DNA of 64,000 nt from Argentina anserina (lineage: Eukaryota; Streptophyta; Magnoliopsida; Rosales; Rosaceae), in NCBI RefSeq assembly GCF_933775445.1, contig NC_065875.1:14087001-14151000 (forward strand), written 5' to 3'. A program made the translations under genes and the position numbers. How positions within the stretch are numbered: the stretch's first letter is position 1; every line of letters starts with the position of its first letter. The notes beneath the pieces are model-generated. The model was not told the DNA's origin, did no database searches, and saw nothing but the letters and a program-made list of their open reading frames with translations. Shown here piece after piece: positions 33,295 to 45,939 of the stretch.

Positions 33295-34413
33295 CTAGCT
33301 AAGAGAAAAATCGAAGTCTTTTACTTAGCATTGTCTACAAATTCATCAGTCTCTATTTTTATTTTTTCAATATGGTTGTCTGATATAGTTTATAAATTAT
33401 TAGGATGTTGTTGACAAATTGACATGAATGCAAGCATTTAAGAAAAATAACAGAGGTGAGTCGATCTCCCAACACTTACAATAGAGAAAAGTATCATATC
33501 ACTAGACTTTTGAATACATGCACAAATAAGCTTATATAGTTTCTTCAAACATGATCATTAGAGTTGATTTATGTCTTTATTGTTTTTTTATGGATCATAG
33601 AGAAGAAGATTGTTATCACTTTCTTTCACTTGGATTGGAAGGTCATTGTATTTTACCAAACCAAAAGATACAATCCCTTTCCCTACAAATTAAGCGACTC
33701 AGTTGACATGCCCCTTGTAACTCCCACAAAAAGTTAGGTGCTCTCTTCCCCAGCAGATACTAAAAACCAAAAGCCAAACAAAATATAAGGAAAATGACTT
33801 GGACCAAAACGAATAAGAGAAACCATTAACGTCAAAAGGGCTCAGAGTAGATCCCCCTACACTCAATAAATTCATTTTTTTATATAATTTCTCCGTACTG
33901 AATATTGTACGCTAATTTCTCTATTACTTTTTTTTTAATTAAATTTTGAATAAAATATTAATCACTCATCCATATTTTGATAACTCGACAATTTAGTCTT
34001 CTATGTTTCAATTTCAACTGATCACTCTTTTATATTTTCAAATTCTAAATAATTTGATCATTTCGTTAAGCCTCAATCAAATTTCACCATTACCAAATTT
34101 TTGAATCCTTTATAATTTGATAACAATGATACCATTGAAGAATTGGATGTTACAACAATTTCCGATTGGAGATGATTCCCGGCGTGCTCAAATTTAGTAA
34201 AGAAATCAAGCGAATTTATTTTCTCACCCTCATAGGAAAAAACAAAATACCAATTTATTCACCAACCAAACATGGCCTTAGAGCAACCCAAATGACCTCC
34301 AACCTCCCAACCCGGTCATTCCTTTCAAAAGCTTTATATATTGCCTCAACATGAAGGTAATTCATTCGGAACAAAGTAGCAAAGTTCTTCTAGTACTCTC
34401 ATTTCTTAGAGCC
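33295..34413. other. Intergenic region upstream of the phytocyanin gene
   Basis: AT-rich, no ORF or repeat that I recognise. A TATA-like GCTTTATATATTGCC at about 34329-34343 lies 70-85 bp before the phytocyanin start and is the best promoter candidate. Confidence 0.5.
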
Positions 34414-36021
34414 ATGGCTTCCGTGATCAGAGCCTTGGCTGTGTTGGTGGCGACGATGGCCGTGGTGCTGCAGGTTTCAAATTCCACTGTACACAAGGTT
34501 GGAGACTCGGCTGGATGGACCACCATGGGAAATGTCAACTACAAAGAATGGGCTGCTACTGAGAGCTTCCGAGTTGGAGACGTTATCAGTGAGTTCATTT
34601 TTCGTCAAATCTCTTCTCTTTGCTTGTTCTGGTTTCTCTATAACTGTCATATGGAGGTCATGTTTTTCAGTTTGTCTTCCTGGGTTTCTCTGTGGTTAAT
34701 TAGGTCATGTCAATAGAAATTACTAGTGGGAAATGCTGCAATCATCACTGTCTTTTCTATTCCAAGTTGAGATGGAGCAAAACTCATAATTATGTCGATC
34801 ATGCATTCATGCTTGCGCGCCTGCATTTTGATGCAGTGTCTTTGAATTCACGTACAAAAGGACCCAATGAAATCCACTCATCATTGTCTTTTTGTTTCTT
34901 GGGGGGTCGATCTAAATGACTGGATCCCCACTACAATTCATTCTTACATTAGTGAAGTACTCGGTTGCAATTCTATATCGGTTGCTTTAGAATTGATGAT
35001 AATATATATATATATATATATATAGTCTCTATCCAGAGTGAAGTTCCAATTTTGGCACACTTTTCGGTCAATTTTTTCACCATAAGCGATTCAATATTTA
35101 GGTATGTTATTCAAGATCATCTCTACAAAATTTCATCTAATTCGGACATCGTTAAAGTATTAAAATTAGATTAAATCAATGAATGAATTAAAACTGTTTA
35201 ACGTGAACCGTTCATGTAAATTTCAGTTTTGAAAGCTCAAACCATTGTCAAATTCGATGAAACTTTGTAGAGATGATGTTGAATAACATACCTAAATATT
35301 GAATCGCTTATGGTGAAAAAAATTGACCGAAAAGTGTGTCAAAATTGGAACTTCACTCTGTAATTTCATAGTAAAGCTTCACTCTGGATAGGGACTGTAT
35401 ATATATATATATATATATTCGGTCTAACGCCATTCCCAGTTAAGAAAGAAATGAACTAACAAAGTAAAAATTATTTTGGTAGCGAGTTACATGGTTACCA
35501 GAAACACAAAGTGATGTTCCAAAGCATTTTGCTTCTAAGCCATCTTTGCATTTCTGTCGTAGTGTAGCTAGGAAGCTTCATATGTGCAATTTGTTAGGGT
35601 CTAACGAAATCTCATCGTTCTTTTTGCTTGTTGGTGCATGGGATCAGAATTCACATACAATGCTCAGTTTCACAATGTACTTCGAGTTACACATGCCATG
35701 TACAGGTCCTGTAATGCTACAGTCCCCTTGGAATCCTACAGCACCGGTAACGACTCCATCGCAATCAAGACCAAAGGCCACCACTTCTTCATTTGCGGTG
35801 TTCCCGGTCACTGTCAAGCCGGTCAGAAAGTCGACATCCATGTCCTCAATGTATCAGTCGCTGTAACTCCTTCTGCATTACCTGCTCCTACTCCAACTAC
35901 TGCCGCCAAGACTCCCGCACCATCTCCAAGTACGGCTGCTCCGCACAAGTTTGTGAAGGGACAATTTGCGTTGCTAGGATTGTTTACAGTTGCAACTCTC
36001 GCATTTGTTGTTTCTGGTTAA
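34414..36021 (+). CDS. GPI-anchored phytocyanin (stellacyanin/mavicyanin-like blue copper protein)
   Basis: Two exons, 34414-34588 and 35648-36021, one phase-1 intron as usual for this family; 182 aa. Residues 1-24 form a signal peptide. The plastocyanin-like domain covers about 25-127. Type I copper ligands are visible as His67 (NAQFHNV), Cys108 and His113 (CGVPGH), with Gln118 as axial ligand, which marks stellacyanin/mavicyanin rather than Met-type uclacyanins. Cys80 and Cys114 form the usual disulfide. Residues 128-157 are rich in Pro, Ala, Thr and Ser (arabinogalactan-like), and 163-182 is a hydrophobic tail for GPI anchoring. The protein should sit at the outer face of the plasma membrane and act in electron transfer or cell-wall/reactive-oxygen processes. 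An ATG at 34351 in the same frame would add 21 residues before the signal peptide and is less likely. Confidence 0.92.
35025..35395. mobile_element. Foldback MITE in a TA microsatellite, inside the phytocyanin intron
   Basis: Long inverted arms: about 35025-35145 pairs with about 35262-35395 (TCCAGAGTGAAG... against ...CTTCACTCTGGA), with a short spacer. TA tracts of more than 20 bp flank both sides (35002-35024 and about 35398-35420). A 30-bp insertion in the right arm repeats the CTTCACTCT motif. An intron transcript would fold into a hairpin of over 100 bp. Confidence 0.85.
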
Positions 36022-36417
36022 GAGTTGGTTGGTGTGTCCCTCAAGTTTCTTGACTGCTTTATTATGAGCATTTGAGTTTTGTTTTTTAATTACTATATTG
36101 GTGCGAATAGTAGTGAAATTTTGGTTCTTGAAATATGAGAGGAGCTAGAGTGTACGGGTATAATGGATTACAACAGTTTCAAATAAATTTCAGTAAAAAA
36201 TCTCCGTTTATCCTTTCACCCAATGCATCTTATTTCTTGAACGTATTTGAGTTGTATATACAGGCTCTACCTAAATCATGTATTGTATGTTACGTTGTGT
36301 TCTTTTTTCTTATGACATATTACAGTAGTCACCGATCGGTTTTCCACAATTCCGGTTTCTACTTTCTACAACTTGTTTCTTTTTCGTTGGCTTTGTAGCA
36401 ATTATTTTGGGAGAGCC
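36022..36417. other. 3' region of the phytocyanin gene
   Basis: T-rich sequence after the stop, probably 3'UTR. Nothing else recognised. Confidence 0.5.
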
Positions 36418-37223
36418 TATTCTATACACGGCTAATCCTAGCTGTTGATTTCAATAGGTGGAGTGAAATTTTGATCATTCAGATTCAAAAATTCATTCGT
36501 CGGTCACATCAAGTTCTCATCAAACCTCAAACTGAGATTGATCATATTTCTGGTAGCCCATATATCCTCAAAAAATAAATCGATCATATACGGTATTGAT
36601 AGGGGTGGCGGCAGCCGGCAGGATAGTCCGAAACTTTGGACTGCGTCGGTATCAAATTTTTCAAACAGCCACCGATCAAAGTTGTCGGTATGACCGATTT
36701 TTCAGCTTGGTACACTTCGGTTTAGATTAGTAGCTGAACGAATTTGATCCAGAAATCTGATGACTTTTTTAGCCTAATCTTCTTCCTCTCCGATCGAAGA
36801 TTCAGATCTGAATCATCAGATTTTGAAGATGGGGTGCTCTAATGATATTGACTTACTAATTGAATATCTCATAATTAGATGAGGATGATTTGTTCTGCAT
36901 CTGATGATAATAATTTGAATTGAATAAATTTGAAAGAGAGGATAAAGGATGAGATGGTGTTGATTTGGACTGAACCTGGGAAAGAGTATAACGAAACGGA
37001 TAAGAAGAAACAATAACTTTTTTATTTTCTGAACATAAGAAGAAGTTGCTAACTGCAGATTGCAGAAGAACAGAAACGAAGAAGAAAAGGACGAAAGAGT
37101 GAGCGAAATAGAAGGAAAGACATACTGGCGCGTGGTTGCAATACACAAATAATTTGAAACAAGTCGAACAACCTTAGTTGCAATACTGGCGCGTGATTGA
37201 AAAAATAAGCCGTGTATAGAATA
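36418..37223. mobile_element. Putative TIR element, 0.8 kb, no transposase
   Basis: Perfect 16-bp terminal inverted repeats: TATTCTATACACGGCT at 36418-36433 and its complement at 37208-37223. The interior is non-coding and includes a direct repeat of TACTGGCGCGTG near 37124 and 37183. No clear target duplication could be found, so the superfamily is open (Mutator-like is possible). Confidence 0.55.
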
Positions 37224-37910
37224 AGTTTCGTTATTTTGGGCCGTCTTCTAATAAATTACTTTGCTAAGATAGAGGGTTCTGCTCTTGCTGTATGGCCATT
37301 CTGCCAAAAGAAAATCGAGTTTTTCGTCCTTCATCACAAAAATCTAGTTTCAAAACATCAAATCATTTTAATACCTGTCTTGGGAAGCAATGGATATTGA
37401 CTGTTTTTCTAGCTCTAAGAAGCTGAAATTTACACAGCCGCACAATCCACTCCATCCTCTTCTAATAATTTCAATTTTCTGTTTTTTTGGCACGTGTTCT
37501 CTCCTATTAAGGTTCTAAAAAGAATTCGGATTGTAAAATATATTAATCACAAAGATGAAAGAAATGGATCAGATGTCAAAACATGCACTATGGTCGGAGG
37601 TTTTGCTGAACCAAATAGTACATTGAACTGCATCATTCCCTGTTTGTGATCTGTAACTTTTACAAGTCGCAGCAATCTGCCATCTACTATTATTGTTCCA
37701 GTTCATGTTACAAAACTCAGATGGGTGTGGTTCTTAATCCCTCAAAGGGGAAACAATTAATCAAACGACTCTAATCCTAACTAATTTTCTCAAAAATAAC
37801 TACTGTAAAATTTATAAAGAAAGCAGTAAAACACTAAAACCTAGGCCTTTTGAGGCAGAGATGGGGAAGTAAATAATCGAGTCTTCCACAGCAAGTCAGT
37901 TAGATAGGTG
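37224..37910. other. Intergenic and 3' region of CLC-d
   Basis: No gene or repeat recognised. The part next to 37911 is probably the 3'UTR of the minus-strand CLC-d gene. Confidence 0.5.
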
Positions 37911-40900
37911 TCATGATAGAAGACTAGTGAGTAGCGGGCGCTCCGCATCTCCAATCCACTTGACCTTTCTCTTTTCACAATGTTGTGCTCTGCCATCAGA
38001 GAATAAATAAATAAAAGATTGACAAGTTGAAATAAAAGAAGATGAAATGCATGTTTGGGAAAACACATTTGCAGTTTTGACAATATAGATTCTACAGAAA
38101 GAGGAGTTCAACAAACAGATTTTCCAAATCTCCAGACGATATATTCTTAATGAAGTTCATAAAAATCAGGGAGTGCACCATGCTATCACAAAAAGAAAAA
38201 AATTCCAAAGAGAAACCATAAACACAGCCCCCGCTCAGCTCCAACTGGAACACAGAAAACAGAGAAACGGGGAAACGATTGAACCAAGCAGAAAGACCTA
38301 GCTCGATAATGACTGACGTTAGCTAAACGTTTTTGCTACAATCATGTCACTTCTCTAGAACTCATCCACTTTGTGACACGTGTTGCTTTGCAAAATAGAA
38401 AAATACATATTACCAAAAAAACAAAAAAATCATAGAGGAACTTGGCAACATCATCACCTTATACACTATTTTCGGATCAGATAATCCAATACACACTTGG
38501 CAAATAGATTTTAAATGAGTAAAGTATCATAGAGACCTTACACTAGTCGATTGTAGTTCCATTGACGCCGGATCCTCATTTTCCTGCACAACAAACCATC
38601 AGAAGTCAATAACAAGTTGACATTCGTTTGGTAACATGTACTCAACAGATGGATGACCATACCTCAATCAATAAATCCTTTCTGGTAATCAGACCAATCA
38701 CACGAGATGGCCGCGGAACAACAAATATATGTCTCAGACCTAATTGACGGAAAAGATTATATACCTGCATCATCATCAAGAGCATGACAAGCAATATGAG
38801 TCGAGTCATATTACATATTGCATCAAGGATGATATCACTCTTTAAGTCTTAACAGAAGCAAAACCATATGTCATCATACGAATCTAGAAAATATTATATG
38901 AATCGCACTTAAACGTTCACCTTTGTCAAAGACATATCCTCAGGGACGAGGTAAGGAGATGGGTTTAAAAAGGGGGCAAGATCTATGTACATTTCCAAGT
39001 CGTCTGAGGTAAGATGTATATCATGTATTGATAACCCTTTACTGGAAGCAGGTTTGACAAACTCGCTCAAAGTGTGCCTGAAATACAGAGATTCTGTCAT
39101 AAACAGAATATGAGGGTAAAAGAGCACAGCCAAACTAGAAACCAAATTTGAGCCTCCACTTGCCTGATAGACCTAGATCCACATGGCAAAGGGCTATGCT
39201 GGAAATCTACCTTCAACTGCAGAAGTACCAACAAGTGACTGCATCTCAAACCAAATGCAACCAAAAAAATTAGAGTCAACTTTTGCCCCTTTGCCTAAAA
39301 AAAGAGATCAAGCTTTTCAAAGAAGAATGATAACCATACCTACGAAGCATTAGCCCGATGACAAGTGTTTCTCCATTTCTAGAATGATCAATCACCTGTA
39401 AGACAATATGACAGGAAACACACGTTCGATATTAAATAAGACCAAGACACACAAACAGATACAAAGAGGAGAAAGTTCCAGTTGACATACAGGGAACCCA
39501 TTATGCATGTTGCTCCGTAGAATAGAAACCAAATCTGCAACCTTAACAACACGTGGGAATGAAATCACCTTCACAAAAAGACAATGGAACACCGTGAGCC
39601 AACTATTGCAAGGATGAAGAGTATTCTAAAATAGTTCAAGTATCAAAAATGAGGTAGAGGCTGATGCAATCATGAGTTTGTCTGTTTTACAACAGCCCGC
39701 ACGTCCAGTGTGCTCAAACATAATAGAAAAATGCATCGAATTAAAAAATTCTGAAGGTTAAAAGCTGAAATATTGAAAACCCCTATATCCCCATAATTCA
39801 TCAAAGTAATCTATGTCAAAAAAAAAAAAAATTTTGCCAGATAGACTCCTTTTAGTGTGTCGGAATTTGAATGTATTGTATGAAAGTGAGCAATAGTACT
39901 TGCAACGTGATAAATAAAGTTGGTAAATTTAAAAAAAAAAAAACTACTACTGCTACATATTATTCTCTACACAAGGAAGCAAGAGACATTTTATAATAGT
40001 AGTTAACTGCTTGTAATCCCATTGTCTACCATCATAGAAGAAGATTAAATTGATAATATTTTACCCTTCTTCCACAGGCCTCCTTTGCTGTCATCTGCCG
40101 CATTTGATATTTCGGTTTTGATTCTAATTGTGGAATGCTCCTTAATCGTGACTGTTCTTCATACAGGCCTTCGTTGAACATATCACCAACAGCCTGAGAA
40201 TGTACATTTCGTAAGTAACTTCCACTATATATCGACATAATCAAAAGTTTATAATTCTGCAAGATGTACCTTTGAAATAAGAAGAACAAGCATGATGAGA
40301 GGCAAAAAATTTAAATTATTTGTGATTTCAACCATAATGACACATAGAGACACTGTGATTCGCATTGAACCTCCAAGAAAGGAAGCTGCTCCAAGTAGTG
40401 CATACCTAGCAGAACGACCAAGCACACAACAAGTGCATTATTAAATTGGCAAGATTGATATGAAGGGAATGGTCTGCTAGTAGAGTAAAATGCATCAACA
40501 ATGTAAAAGTATGAGTATATGAGACTCACGTCCCCTCTTCAATGTTGAGCTTCTTGTAGAAGTTAACAACAAACATGCCTACAAGACGTCCATATGTTGA
40601 TCCTATCATTATTCCAGGAACAAACTGACCAGCTGGAACAGCGGTACCAAATGTAACTACTGCTAATGTATAAAACATAACCTGCAATAAATTTTAGAGA
40701 GAAAAGGTTGAAAAAAAAAATCAGGGGAAACATTTGTCCAGAGAACTTTTGAGTATCCAACTACATAACTTCGTAGGCATAAGATAAGACAAGGGAATGA
40801 ATAGGAACTGTATTTGAATCTTAAAATCAAACAGATAAGGACGAGCTACAAAACTTCCGTGATTATCAAGTGAAATAAAAATATACAAATAAAGTCTGCT

Positions 40901-43900
40901 CAAGTCTAACCATCTATATAAGTTACAGAAAACAAAAGCATGTTGGTATATCAGCAATTTAGCAATATATATACAACAGAGAATCATTAAGCCAAGTAAA
41001 TAAACGCAATACCAAGAAGGTCAATAAACTTTGGGCACTGTACTCGTGAATTGTTTTTGCACTAAACAAATTCCTGATCGCATCATCCTGCAAATAAAAA
41101 TAGAGTACATATTAAACCACTGAGACACCCTACAATCTAAAGGGTGAACAAAATAATCACAGAAATTTCCAAAACCTGAGTATTGAAGAAAATAGTTGCA
41201 AGATCATTGTATTCGTTGTCCTTACTGCAAAAAAACTGGAAACAGTATGAAATTAGATATGCTTACTTGAATAGTCTAAGCTACCTGAATGTTTCATAAT
41301 ATTTACCAAACCTCGGGACACAACACCAAAAACGAAAAAGGGGCCTCATTACGTTCCATATATTAGTACAGAAAGACCTTAGTCAACAATAACATATGAT
41401 TATAAAAAAGCTAATCCATTATGATGTGGTAAATTTTGAGTCAATACAAATAGCTTAAGGTTTTAAATAAATACAAAAGGCTCTGAATTGAGGAATTTTT
41501 TTAAAAAGGATTATGGGTAATTGCATATCCACAATTTGTTAAACCATGAAACCAAGAGTTTTCACGACTATTGAGCGACTCCCCAGGTGGTTATTACTTT
41601 AATTAAAAAAAATGTCATAGACGCACTTGATTTTTCTTATTAGCAGAAGAGTATGCACTAGAACCTACAATCAAAAGAATGAGCACACCAACACCCTTCG
41701 CATATAAATTTTCCATGCATTTTAAATGTACTAAATACTAAAACTTATTCATAGTGTGAAATACATTATAACAGAAATATGAAAATATAGCAAAATGAAA
41801 ACTGCAAAAAGCAAAACCCAATAGACAAGTCAATTCACTCTTACATTAACATAATTTCCATACGTTCCTGGAGGCCGCGGGCATTCAATACCAGAATCTG
41901 GATCTGCTTCTGGGCACTGACTACATTTTCTTAAAAGTGGTAAACCAAAGGAAATAATTGACGTTATCAGAGAGATGAGACATGCTTCAATTATCTGCAT
42001 TTTGATGTTCCACGTAATGGGATTATCGAAGGAAGTAAATATTAGTGGTAAGACTGCACTATTCTTGAAACATACACAATAAAAAGTATAAATATATAGC
42101 GAAAACTGTACCTTGACTCGATTCCCTTTCTTGTGCAAATAATTCCGGCGCCAGTAGGCGATGTAATACGTGAGCTGGTTAAACAAGGCCCCTGAAAAAT
42201 TATATTAGAAGGACAAAACCAAAAAATTGTCGGATAATTTTTTGGGAAACGAGAAAAAGATATAGGGCATAAATTACATAACTTAGCCACCTATAACATA
42301 CCCAGTAAACCTCCAATGACCCCAATAACCGCCATTGGCAAGAACTCCTCAAAGGAATAGTCTTCTTGGCCACTAAAGATAGTAGTTAGAAAGCTTGCAA
42401 AGAAAAAGAACCATGCAGCAGGATATGTTTACATGAGAGAAGAAAAGTTAGATCTTAACTCAGATATGTCCCATATTATGAAGCCGCCTGAGCCAAAATG
42501 TCCGCATTTTCCACTCTTGCACCATCCCATTGCAGTACGCACCACAACAGCCACTATAGCAGATGTGAAAAACACACGCCACATAAGTTGACTCCTCCAC
42601 CTTCAAGATCATGAAACATGATAGTTGTTGAAAACGCAGAAGCTTAAAAATAAGTTTGTAAGCACTGATATATGTATCTAACTGGGATCATATTCATGAA
42701 TAACTAAGATACATGCATTTAATCACTCATTAACTGCATTAATAACAATGGACCTTCATTACCAGGATGTGACTTCCTCCAATGCAAATAGTACACCGCC
42801 TACAGGAGCTCTGAAAGCAGCGGAAACTCCAGCTGCACATCCACAGGTTACCTTTTCAAGAAAATAACACATGTAAAATGAGCACCATCTAGATGTATAT
42901 CCATTTTATCATTAAATGGAAGAAATAGCATAGCTGGAGCATATATTTAATACTCACAAGGAAGAAGAAAACACTGAGCGTACCATTTCTAGCATTACAT
43001 GCAACCACATTCAGGTCTGTTTTAGAGTGCACTATACATAGTTTTTTCCAATAAATCTTTAATCTATATCTGTCCTAGATTCTGGATGGCGATACAGATA
43101 ATTGGATGGAAGATGACTACCACCAGAAATAATCAGTTCAGATTTTAGCCAGTAACAGTCACATTAAAATAAATTTAAAAATTAAAAACAAGACAGACAA
43201 ACATACAAGCTACTTAAAGGACGTAACTATATCTGTTCAAAAGCAACAGAAGACTCTGACAGCTACATATTATTATACTTTTTAAAAATAAATGAGTACT
43301 AAAGTAAATAGGCTTTCAGATGTTGCGGAAACAAGATTCAAAACAAGATTCAAATATAGTACATTCACTTTGACACAACAACATAGTTCTTGAGAAGGTA
43401 AATTACTCACAAGATCACGGCGATCTCGGTCACTATTAAAAATTTGTAGCCACCTATATCTGAGATGGTATTTTGTAGATCCACCCTGTAATAACACATT
43501 TGACAGTGAGGAATCATGTTGAAAAAAGTTGCATCAAAACATAAGATGGTACAAAAATTTTCTAGTGATTGCTCACACTCTTTTGGAACCCTCAAAAGAA
43601 AGAATAAAGCTAAAAGAAGTATGTTGCTTTGGAGTGTATAATGTAGATTATGTAATTAGAGGTATTCAAACAGGGAATTACGTGCTCACCTGTCCAAGCA
43701 AAGAAGCAATACAAGCACCAGTGTGAACAAGAGGACCTTCTTTGCCTAAAGCTAGACCTCCTCCAACTGAACCAATGCTCCCAAATATCTGTGCAGTAAG
43801 TCAGTAACCATTAGACAATCAGAATCTTAAGTACAAAATTCACTCTTCAAATATTAAGAGGACAGCACACAAAAGAAGTTCACCACACCTTTCCGATCAA

Positions 43901-44708
43901 TGTTCTGAAAAGTAGGACACCATGTATGTCGACCCCTGAACATATAAACAACAGTTAGCAGGAAACTCGCGCTGACTAGCTTCATTAAGTAATTCATTCC
44001 ACGCCCATCTTACCATTTAAATATCCCTTGATTTCGGGAATACCGGACCCAGCTGCAGCCGGTGCGAATTGCGTAATGATATATACAGAAGAAAAGACCA
44101 AAACTAAGTTGATTAGTATGTACACCACGAAACCGGCCAGATACGATTTTTGTATTATAGCAAATGTCAATGCAAATTTCCAGCCGGCAAAATTCTCAAC
44201 GGAAATATTGATGAACACAGCAGCCAATCCAGTGCCTGAAACCAACCGAAACGAATTTCGAAAACTCAAACTCAAACTCAAACTCAAATATGCTATAAAT
44301 GTTACTCTAATGGAGCTCGATTAAGAGTTCTTAGAGACTCAAAATCCAAACCAGTGCTTACCGATTCCGATGAGCAAAGCAAAGAACCACTTCACAGCCA
44401 CATAGTAACCGACGTAGAGCTTCCCTCTCTGCGCCTACAGTTCATCAACAGAAATCGAATTACAATCTCAAAAGCTCGAATGACTGAATTGAAAAAATTG
44501 AGGAGGAATTGAAGTGAGAAATGTAAACCTGCTCTTCCCAGTACGCGTAGTTCTCGACGACTTCGTAGTCAAGGCTCTCGACGCCGGCGCCTTCGTCGGC
44601 TTTCTTCCGCAGCCCGACGACGTCGTTCTCGGAGTCGTCCGAGGTCGGGAGGCGAGACCACGCCAGCTTCGGCGCGTCGATTCCATTCTGCAAGTGATTC
44701 GACAGCAT
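37911..44708 (-). CDS. CLC-D: Chloride channel/transporter CLC-d
   Basis: 23 coding exons, in transcript order: 44529-44708, 44362-44434, 44014-44235, 43889-43935, 43690-43788, 43411-43485, 42763-42851, 42460-42600, 42302-42372, 42112-42191, 41845-41994, 41176-41235, 41013-41087, 40530-40681, 40270-40405, 40065-40193, 39491-39568, 39340-39395, 39164-39238, 38921-39077, 38663-38764, 38542-38583, 37911-37964; 780 aa (Arabidopsis CLC-d 792). It is an anion transporter of the trans-Golgi network, aiding pH and anion balance. The start MLSNHLQNGI is diagnostic of CLC-d. The selectivity motif is GSGIPE (147-152), Ser rather than the Pro of nitrate-selective CLC-a. The gating Glu is E191 in GKEGPLVHTG. 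Two CBS domains fill the C-terminus. Intron 19 uses a GC donor. The final exon's acceptor is uncertain: AG sites 6-18 bases upstream also keep phase with an alternative donor. Confidence 0.95.
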
Positions 44709-45939
44709 CGTAGGAGTTCGGATTTCCGATCAAACCCTAAGGGAATCCGAATTCAAAATCAGACGATCGAGAGCATAACCGATCGGAGCTACCGAGAGAA
44801 ATCAGCGCAAGTGAATCCAATTCGAAAACAATAGGGAAAGAAGCAGCGGCTTTGGATTAGAATCCGCCGGGAAAAGTGCTTCTGAGTTTGGCGGTAGAAT
44901 TGAACCGTGAGTGCCCTGTCTCCCTCTTTTTACTATTTTTTGGTTGACTGTGACTCAATCGTCTACAGTGGCGATCCACGGAAAGATCAATTCTACGGCT
45001 TAATGGTTGGCTGGGTTCGCTGGGAGAGAATGTAGTTTGGACCTACAGTTGAGGAGAACATAGTTATTTAATTTGGTTGGTGCGTTTGATGGTGACGTGT
45101 CCAAAGGTGGTGTAATAATCATTGCTTTGTTAGTACTACACTACAGGTAATGACCATTTCTATTTGACATTTTTTACCATTTAACTAATGAAGACTCTGC
45201 TTAATAAGACTTGATACAGTACGTGGGAATTGTCTTCCCCTTTCAGTAGACGTAGGAGGGAGAGCGATGACTGAAATGGCAGTTTGTTTTAACATCTGTT
45301 CAAGGGGCAAGTAAAGAAGGATTAATGTTTGTCTCATTCGATGGTTGCTAATGAGTGCACAAGTCAGCAGCTGTCATTGTATGCAAAGTATGTTCTTTTT
45401 CTTCTCCTGTTTAAATGATTATTAAAGTGTCTAAACTCCAAACTCTAAAAAGTTGCTTCCCAAGCCACATGAGGTCACTGAAATAAAAACAAAATAAAAA
45501 CAAATGGGATTTTTTCTCTCGTATATAAAGTAGTTTTCAGGATTCAGATATGAACTTTACAAGATACAGCTATGTGGCCAGCCAATATGATTAATGGGGC
45601 GAGCGCTACAACCCCAACAAATGTTCTTCTGGCTAGTTGAACCTTACACTGATATTATTAACGTACAGGCGGTACAGCTTTCTTTGATTTAAGGAAGAGC
45701 AAATAAATTCACTGAAATTGTGATTTCATTTGGAGATGCAAATAATAAACAGCAGTAAGGTATGAGAAGCTAAGAACCATGTCATGAATTCCCTTTCAGG
45801 ATTAATGTTCGGCATTCTGCACTTACCTATTCTCCTCTTCTTTTTTCATTCCTTCTACCCCTCTTTTTTGTTTTTTTTTTTTTTCAAATCTCGTGTGCTG
45901 TCCAAAGCCTCCATCTAGCTGATCCAAGCCTGCTAGACC
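44709..45939. other. Region between CLC-d start and LACS end
   Basis: It holds the promoter and 5'UTR of the minus-strand CLC-d gene (next to 44708) and the 3'UTR of the LACS gene (next to 45940, T-rich). No other gene or repeat is visible. Confidence 0.5.

Noticed and set aside
39179..39252. Acceptor TTTGAG before ATGCAG in CLC-d exon 19
   Set aside because: It would insert extra residues; the AG at GATGCAG gives LRSHLLVLLQ exactly as in other CLC-d proteins.
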